From Isoetes taiwanensis (taxonomy: Eukaryota > Streptophyta > Lycopodiopsida > Isoetales > Isoetaceae), in assembly GCA_021234155.1 (NCBI GenBank), contig JAJEKV010000340.1:1-64000 (forward strand): DNA of 64,000 nt. The letters run 5' to 3'. This document shows positions 57,395-64,000 of this stretch, in pieces; position 1 is the first letter of the stretch; the number at the start of each line of letters is the position of its first letter. Both the position numbers and the translations under genes were made by a program. The notes beneath the pieces are model-generated. The model worked only from the letters and a program-made list of their open reading frames with translations, was not told the origin of the DNA and made no database searches.

Positions 57395-59263
57395 CTATTC
57401 TTCATCAGACATGATATCTTCATCAGATAAAACCTCGGGCAAGTTTTCTAGAATCTTTTCCTCATCCGCTCGGGGTCTAGCCTCGTAAAGCAGTTCGAGC
57501 ACCTTTCTTGATCTAATCGCATGGGGAACTTCGAATAGCACAAATTTGAGTAGAGAATACAAGTGACTTTGGCTCATTTGTGCACAACTCATACATCACC
57601 TTTGACCGGGCTTCTTTCTATAGTAAATGCCCTCCACAACGGTTTTTCACCTCTCACAAACCGGTTTCGGATTCGCTTGAAGTCATTTTCAACTTCAAAT
57701 TTTGGCTTGGTGCATAGCAACATCCAAAATCTGTAATCCTCCTCATTCCCTTTAGGTGCAGCAACAGCAAAGTTGTCTCCTTCTCTGAGTGCTTCTGCAA
57801 GTACATTTGCCAAGGTTGAGTATAGTGGCCTGGTAGACTTGCGGGTCTCTTCCACATCTGCATGAACATTGGAGGATGGTTCAACGACTACAAGGTTCCA
57901 TTCATCTACATACAATTTGTTCTCACACATGTCCCATTTTCCATCCAAACAATTCCGCAAAAAAAACATGATAGCTTTTACGGTATGTAGCCGTGTTGGA
58001 TTTCATCTTTGAATCCATGGACCAATGAATTTGCCTCGGTTTTCCGAATTGTCTCCGCACCCCAAGCCTTTTTCCTATTGATATCCTCGTGTTTTATTTC
58101 CAAGAAGTATCTCGAACTTTTCTTCCATTTAGGTCCATTCACATTGAAATTGTTTTCTCGCAATTTTCACCACATCATGGGCATTATCTAGTTTAATGTC
58201 GGGGATGTTTAAGTCAGAGACCTCAGATCCATCTTTTCAATTCTCTTTGCCTTCCCATCATGTTCACCTTTTCCATGGTTTGATCCAAAGAAGTTCCACA
58301 TCATGTTGACCTCAGATCACAACCTGTACCTTCCAACAAAATAAAATGGTGATGCAAAGACCATCCTAAAAATATGTAGTCTTTGTTGGGGACATTGCCT
58401 TTCTGCTTTAAGTACTCAAAATGTTTCATAAAACAATGTTGAACAAAAAGTGTGTCATGTTCCCTATCATCTGACACATAGTAGTGTGTTTCCTTCTCAA
58501 TGGTGTCTGTCCGTGGATCAACCTGATAGGTTATTTGAACAAATATAGTTATCACGGATGTTGACCCCAGCATGGGTGAACTTCATTCGCGCTCCTTAAA
58601 AGTATAATTCTCTGCGAAGTCAACCACGGATAGGTAAGCATCTCCAGGCAAGTTATCAAGGAGTTCTTTGTACTGGCTTGCCTGCCACTTATATCTGAAG
58701 TTGTGTAAAGGAAATTTTGGAAGCTTCTCCAACATTTTGTTCACCAGTGGAAGACTTGCAGTTTCATTGTGTTGGTGAACGAGCTTAGACTTCTTGTTGC
58801 CATCTCTGAATTCAGTTTTTTCATAGTCTAGATATTCCCACCTCACCATGCCACTATCACTAGATTATTCATGTGGGCAGATAGGGAACTTCTTAATCCC
58901 ACACTCTTTACACTAACCTAGAATGCATTCCTTCTTATGGTAAGGTTGGAAGCTAGTTTTCTCACATAAAATTCCCTGCCACAAACTTCTTGTGCTACTT
59001 ATTTTGTATTCGAGGCCTTTTGCATTCACCATATATGTCCGACGCAAAGTTGACAAGTCAAATTTGCAGCTTTTTGGGTGCTTAGTTCTCATACTATTGA
59101 AGCCATCTATTAGTATCTGCATTCTAACATGGTATATACAGCAGCAACTATTGAAGTCTTTCAGCTTTTCAAACATCCTCTGCTTGATCATAACACTAGG
59201 ATGTTCCGTGTTGAATTTCCTGAACAATTGCAACTGCAAGGAAGATAACAAGGTGATCAGCAT
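57395..59263 (-). pseudogene. Transposase-like protein gene of an unnamed family, several stops
   Basis: From the N-terminus: FNTEHPSVMIKQRMFEKLKD, then CCCIYHVRM; KECGIKKFPIC; FRYKWQASQYKELLDNLPGD then LSVVDFAENYTF; THYYVSDDREHDTLFVQHCF; NFFGSNHGKGEHDGKAKR (58270 region, another frame); CENKLYVDEWNLVVVEP; GDNFAVAAPKGNEEDYRFWM then LLCTKPKFEVE; and an acidic end at 57395. The order Cys-rich, MDFAENY-type, SDD-HD, HGKG-x-x-DG and Cys-rich tail matches uncharacterised repetitive proteins that I recall from many animal genomes. Lesions: TAG at 58913-58915, TAA at 58865-58867, TGA at 58583-58585, and a frameshift near 58300. Catalytic chemistry is unknown; DDE-like function is a guess. Confidence 0.5.
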
Positions 59264-59269
59264 ATATTA

Positions 59270-59480
59270 CATAATTTATTGCACACTATATTTTCCACCA
59301 CACTAGGCACCACATAGCATATATTATAGACATTCATCTTACACCTCGTTATTCACCACACTAGGCACCACAAAGCATATATTTACAGCATTTATTTTAC
59401 ACCATATTTTTCACCACACTACTAGGCACCACATAGCATATATTACAGCATGTATTTTACACCATGTTATTCACCACACT
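59270..59480 (-). repeat. CACCACA repeats with 60-bp unit (array 4)
   Basis: Three to four diverged copies of a unit with TTTTCACCACACTAGGCACC then ACATAGCATATATTA, at about 59288, 59346, 59409 and 59470. Reverse-complement motif of the TGTGGTG arrays. Lies just upstream of the transposase-like gene on its own strand. Confidence 0.6.
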
Positions 59481-59883
59481 AGGATGAAATTTTAGCAATT
59501 TTTCATATGTGATGGATGAATCATGTACTTTTGACTAGGAAAAATGGTCTTGCTAACTTTGATCTCGACAAATGGCAATGGTGTATGAAAGGGGAGAAAA
59601 GGATGTAAAAAAAGATGATTTTTTTTGGGTGGAATGGTAGTGAAGACCTTGGGAAATAGCAAATCATGCCTTAAGAAGTAATATCATGGCTCATGCAAAG
59701 TCTCGTTGAAATTCGAGTGGTCTTCCAACTTTGGGGTCTTCAGCCTTTGACTTCAAGTGTTCAAGATGCTTAGGTGATCTAATATTCTTCAAGAAATGCC
59801 TATATGATGCTAAACCAGTGTCCATCTTTTGGTTCTTCGCTACAAGTTGCCAAGTGATGGATGTCTTCGAGTTTCATGCTCTA

Positions 59884-60377
<494 letters not shown>

Positions 60378-61842
60378 TGGACAACTTGGTCATACATGGA
60401 TTCTTAGAAAACCATAAAAAACTACACCTAAAAAAAACATTACCTTAAAAAACACCTTAGAAAAAAAACATCCCGTCGAAAAACTATACAGCCCGAGAAA
60501 GCAACACATCCTTAAAAAAGAAACTATGCCTCCTTAAGAAACCACACATTCTTATAAAAAAAAACTATGGCTCCTTAAGAAAAACTATATCATATCCTTG
60601 AAAACCACACCTCCGTATAACTACGTGTAGGTTTTTTTCAAATCTTCAAAAAAACAACCCATATTGTGTTTTTACTGTTGTTTTCAGCTGTGGACCAAAT
60701 GTTGGGGTTGTAGTGTATTACAAAGATAGCTAATTATTCATTTCTGTATATTGTGTATGTTGACAACCATTCAAGCATACAGATTTCATGGTGTCAAGTT
60801 TAGAATGAGCTGGGAACATGATCCGATGTTATGCTTCAAATTGTGGTCTTATAATCCAGCCATGTTACTCTTTGTGTCAGAATTTTGGGCAACTGAAAAT
60901 GCTGAAAGCAAGGAAGCCTTACTTCTAACATCAGGCTGGTAATCTTGTTCTCTGCTGATGACATGCAATTTATGACTGAGGCTTCATTGGTGCAGGATTT
61001 GAAATGTTTGAATTGTTTTCTTGAAATGTTTGAAATGTTTGCAGATACATGGTTCGATTGCTGCCTCATGCTCAGCAGGTTTGCATGGAGGAGAAGCTGA
61101 GGTCACATGTACATGTTGCTGCAGCATGCATCTGGCCAGAGTGGTTTAGTTCTTTGTTCCGTGTGAAGGTTAAGGTGTTTGTTGCGTACTCTTACACAGG
61201 TTGTTGTTGTATTTGAGCTCCTTGTATCTTGTGTTGCGAGTTTCTTCTTCTCTTCCAGCTAATTTCACTTGTTGCTAAATTCTCTGGCATATGTGGTTCA
61301 AATCCCCTCATCAATTCTTTTGTGACATGTTGTTATGTGTGATTTGTATTTTGACTTGTTGCAAAGGTTGGGAAATCTTATGATGAGATGGAAATGGGGA
61401 TTTGACCCCATCATGGACTTGGTAGACGGTCTGGAATCCAGGAAAAGGAATATGCACAAGAATATTGTGTTCATCAATGGTCCATAACAAATGATAAGAT
61501 AAAACAAACGATATAGCAGAACAGCAGCCGCTGTGTTTGCTAAGCCATATAGTCCAGATAGCCTTTTCTTCTCGCTTTAAAGACTAAGGGCTTCAACTAT
61601 GGCGAAGCAGGGCAAGGTCTGCAATAGCCATGGGCTGCAAAGCGCAGCGTCAATATCCGCTTCCAGGCTGTTATAAGCCCTAAAGGCATGGCTTATAATC
61701 AGAACCCTATTATAGATACTGCAAGAGTTTAGGAGGAGATGAAACGAACCGACTACTATTCTGTAGTATATATTTCTGGCTACAACACAATGAAATGGAT
61801 TATCTTTAATTCTCTAAATCGGCCCTGTCTTGTTTTGTCTCA
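60378..61842. other. Intergenic and presumed 5' LTR of the Copia element
   Basis: No gene recognised. The right part should be the 5' LTR, since a primer binding site follows at 61843, but the LTR start could not be fixed because no 3' LTR is in the window. An exon-like frame at 60751-60942 has no domain. Confidence 0.35.
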
Positions 61843-61854
61843 TCGTATCAAAGC
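61843..61854 (+). other. Copia primer binding site, degenerate
   Basis: TCGTATCAAAGC directly after a CA dinucleotide resembles the Met-tRNA primer site TGGTATCAGAGC (three mismatches). It lies about 100 bases before the gag start, as in plant Copia elements. Confidence 0.45.
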
Positions 61855-61950
61855 AAACCAAGTCTACCAGATTAGAGAACTAGAACCGGCAGCTTCCATA
61901 GCCCAGGATAAAAGGAAGAAGAGCGGTCAGATTTCAACCTAGCAGCAGCA

Positions 61951-62601
61951 ATGTCTTCTAATTTACAGATTGATCTGAAAAGTCTGGATAAATTAGACAG
62001 AAACAATGCTAAATATTGGTTCTGGAGGATGCAGAGCATTCTTGAAGGGAGAGATTGCTGGGGAGTGGTCAATGGGGATGATCCATGTCCTGATGAGAGA
62101 GAAGATCATCTGAGGAGGAAGATGACGAAGGGGAAAGCAGTAAAACTCAGAAGACAAAGAAGAAAATAACAAAGAAGTCTGTTGATGAGACGAATGAGTG
62201 GAAAAAGAAAGATAATAGAGCCAAAACCACCTAGGCTCAGGGATGATCAAATTCCATTAGTTCGTCTTCAAAGCTCCGCAAAACGTGGATGGGAATGTCT
62301 GAGAGCAACTTTCAAGCAGAGCTATACATCTGAAAATTTTTACCTATGGCAGAAATTCTTTTCTGCAAAGATGTTGGACCATGAGCATCTAGCTGACCAT
62401 ATTAGCAAGATGCAATCTTTAGCTACATAACTAGGTGCTTTAAATCATCGAGTCAAAGATGATGACCTAGTTATGGCTATTCTGGCCAGTTTGCCGGCAC
62501 AATACAAAGCTTTGAAACAAACATTTGGATGTCACGAAGGAAAACTCAAATCTGATGCAGTGATTGGAGCAGTATTACAAGCTTCTAACATAGAAGCTTA
62601 G
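61951..62601 (+). pseudogene. Ty1/Copia gag region, disrupted
   Basis: Starts MSSNLQIDLKSLDKLDRNNA and continues YWFWRMQSILEGRDCWGVV, a classic Copia gag N-terminus. After a frameshift near 62130-62220 the frame continues WECLRATFKQSYTSENFYL, AKMLDHEHLADHISKMQSLA and DDDLVMAILASLPAQYKALK. In-frame stops TAA at 62428-62430 and TAG at 62599-62601 interrupt it, both one base from a Gln or Glu codon. The element cannot make an intact Gag from this copy. Confidence 0.8.
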
Positions 62602-64000
62602 GAGGTTGAAGAGACTAACTTTGCGAAAACATCTAAAGCAAACAAAGATGGAAGAAGAGAGCCTCCTACATGTTATAAGTGTGGAGAAATTGGGCACATT
62701 GCTCGATTTTGCAATGCCATGCCTTCAAACAAATCTGAAAATAAAGGAAAGAGAGCAGAAGCTAAGAAGGAATCGGGCAAGAAAGTCACATTTCAGGACA
62801 GAAGGAAGTGGTCTAATTACAGGAAACCAACTGCCTCTAGTGCTCAACATAATGATAGGGGGAGCGAGTCAGACGAAGAAGAGACCACAACCTCCATGGC
62901 AATCGCAGATTATGAAGATGAAGGAATGGGTCATACCCTTGAATGGCAGATGTTTCTTCAAACAAGATGGAATCATTGTCTCGATGATCATGACGATGAT
63001 CTTTCATATTGTTTTTCATCAATAGTAGCTCAAGAGCATCAGTCTTGGAAGGAGAAGGACATTTCAGATGATGCTGATCACGAGGTAATGGCTTTAGGAG
63101 CTGAACATGATGCAAACCCAGGTGGTCGTGCTTGGGTTCTAGAATGTGGAGCCACTCACACCATGACGTTTCAACTACCATGGCTGAAAAATGTTCATCA
63201 AGCAGACCCGGACAAATATGTGAATGGGATAGCCACTAAGTTGAAAATTGAAGCATATGGCACTCTGGAGTTTCAACTCCAAGATAAAATGAGAGAGTTG
63301 CAAAGAGTCTTGTATGTTCCCAAACTAAAAAGGAACCTATTGTCACTCTCTCAAATCAGTGATGTAGGAGTTGATACAAAAATTACATCCAGATCAGCAT
63401 TACTTCTTGATGAACTTAATGTTCTTCTTGGAGTGGAAAAAAGAAGAGGTTTTTTATATGAGTTTGAGGAGAACACAAGTCAAGCTTTTCAAGTTGAAGC
63501 AGGTATAAATCAAATGCAACTGTGGCATCTTCGTTTGGGGCACATTAATGAGACACGTCTCAAGTTTCTTCAGACTACAAACATGGTAGATGGGTTGAAC
63601 ATCAACTTGAATCACAATCTAGCTCTTTGTGAAGGATGCGTCTTGGCTAAGCAAACTCAAGGAGCAAGGAAAAAATCCAAAGGGACCAGAGCTAAAGAGC
63701 TTCTCGGCCTAGTTCATTTCGATGTTGCATCAATGGGTAAGCCTATATTTAATGGTTTTCTGTACTTTCTGATTCTGGTAGATGATTATTCCAGATTCAC
63801 TAGCATATGTCTCATGAAAACTAAGGATGAAGTCTTTGAGCTTTTTAAACAATGGAAGAAGCAAGCCGAAGATGCTACTAAACATGTGCTCAGGTCTGTA
63901 AGATGTGACAATGCGAAGGAGCATTTATCAAGTACTTTCACCTCATTTCTTCAAGGGTTAGGGATCCATCGGCAATTGACTATTCCATATGAACATCATC
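62602..64000 (+). mobile_element. Ty1/Copia polyprotein: zinc knuckle, protease, integrase (runs off window)
   Basis: Open frame from 62602 to the right edge. In order: CCHC knuckle CYKCGEIGHIARFC (62671), protease region WVLECGATHTMTF (about 63136) where the usual D-S-G reads E-C-G, a gag-pre-integrase HHCC part (LWHLRLGH ... CEGCVLAKQ), and the integrase core with LVHFDVASMG, FLYFLILVDDYSRFTS and VRCDNAKEH. The third acidic residue, RT and RNase H would lie beyond the window. The order protease-integrase before RT is diagnostic for Copia. The protease change and the gag stops suggest a dead or non-autonomous copy. Confidence 0.9.

Overview
The window is nuclear DNA of a land plant. The signs are GT-AG introns, an NB-ARC/LRR immune receptor, a Rab11/RabA-type GTPase, remnants of an 11S-globulin-type cupin and of a WDR43/Utp5-like nucleolar WD40 protein, and a dense load of plant transposons (Ty1/Copia, Ty3/Gypsy, LINE, tRNA-derived SINE, Helitron termini). 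The wide AT-rich intergenic space, the cysteine-rich LRR style and the FCP1-like/Ulp1 element in the right half remind me of a fern or another non-flowering lineage. That taxonomic guess is inference only.

Layout: 1-2.5 kb is a decayed WDR43/Utp5-like gene on the minus strand, running off the left edge. 3.1-13.6 kb is nested transposon sequence dominated by minus-strand Ty3/Gypsy LTRs, one of them split by about 3.5 kb of other DNA. 13.6-17.1 kb holds a gene 3' fragment, a LINE 3' end, a SINE, and an LTR-element primer binding site followed by a 275-bp tandem duplication. 17-21.8 kb is intergenic with several tandem repeats and one long inverted repeat. 21.9-22.7 kb is an intact-looking two-exon Rab GTPase on the minus strand. 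22.7-34.8 kb is mostly non-coding, with two Helitron-like termini and, at 33.8-34.4 kb, two nested inverted-repeat elements. 34.8-41.4 kb is the main gene, a five-exon NLR of about 2060 residues. 41.4-45.5 kb is intergenic with a third Helitron-like terminus. 45.5-46.7 kb is a broken legumin-like cupin gene. 47.3-48.5 kb is a GC-rich block bounded by inverted repeats and studded with a palindromic motif.

48.9-59.5 kb looks like one or two large, poorly described DNA transposons. A plus-strand module encodes an FCP1-like HAD domain and an Ulp1/C48 protease. A convergent minus-strand module encodes a transposase-like protein of a type I recall from animal genomes, plus a second unknown protein. 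Arrays of TGTGGTG/CACCACA lie between and beside the modules. All recognisable ORFs there carry lesions, so this copy is probably dead. 59.9-60.4 kb is a duplicated (TC)n(AC)n microsatellite, and 61.8-64 kb is the 5' part of a Ty1/Copia element running off the right edge.

The genes that could still work are the NLR, the Rab GTPase and perhaps the FCP1-like ORF. The most unusual observation is an array of about 19 short repeats with the core C-[LI]-A-[IV]-[IV]-P between the N-terminal domain and the NB-ARC of the NLR. No operon-like relationship among the host genes is expected or seen. All family assignments come from reading motifs by eye, with no database search.
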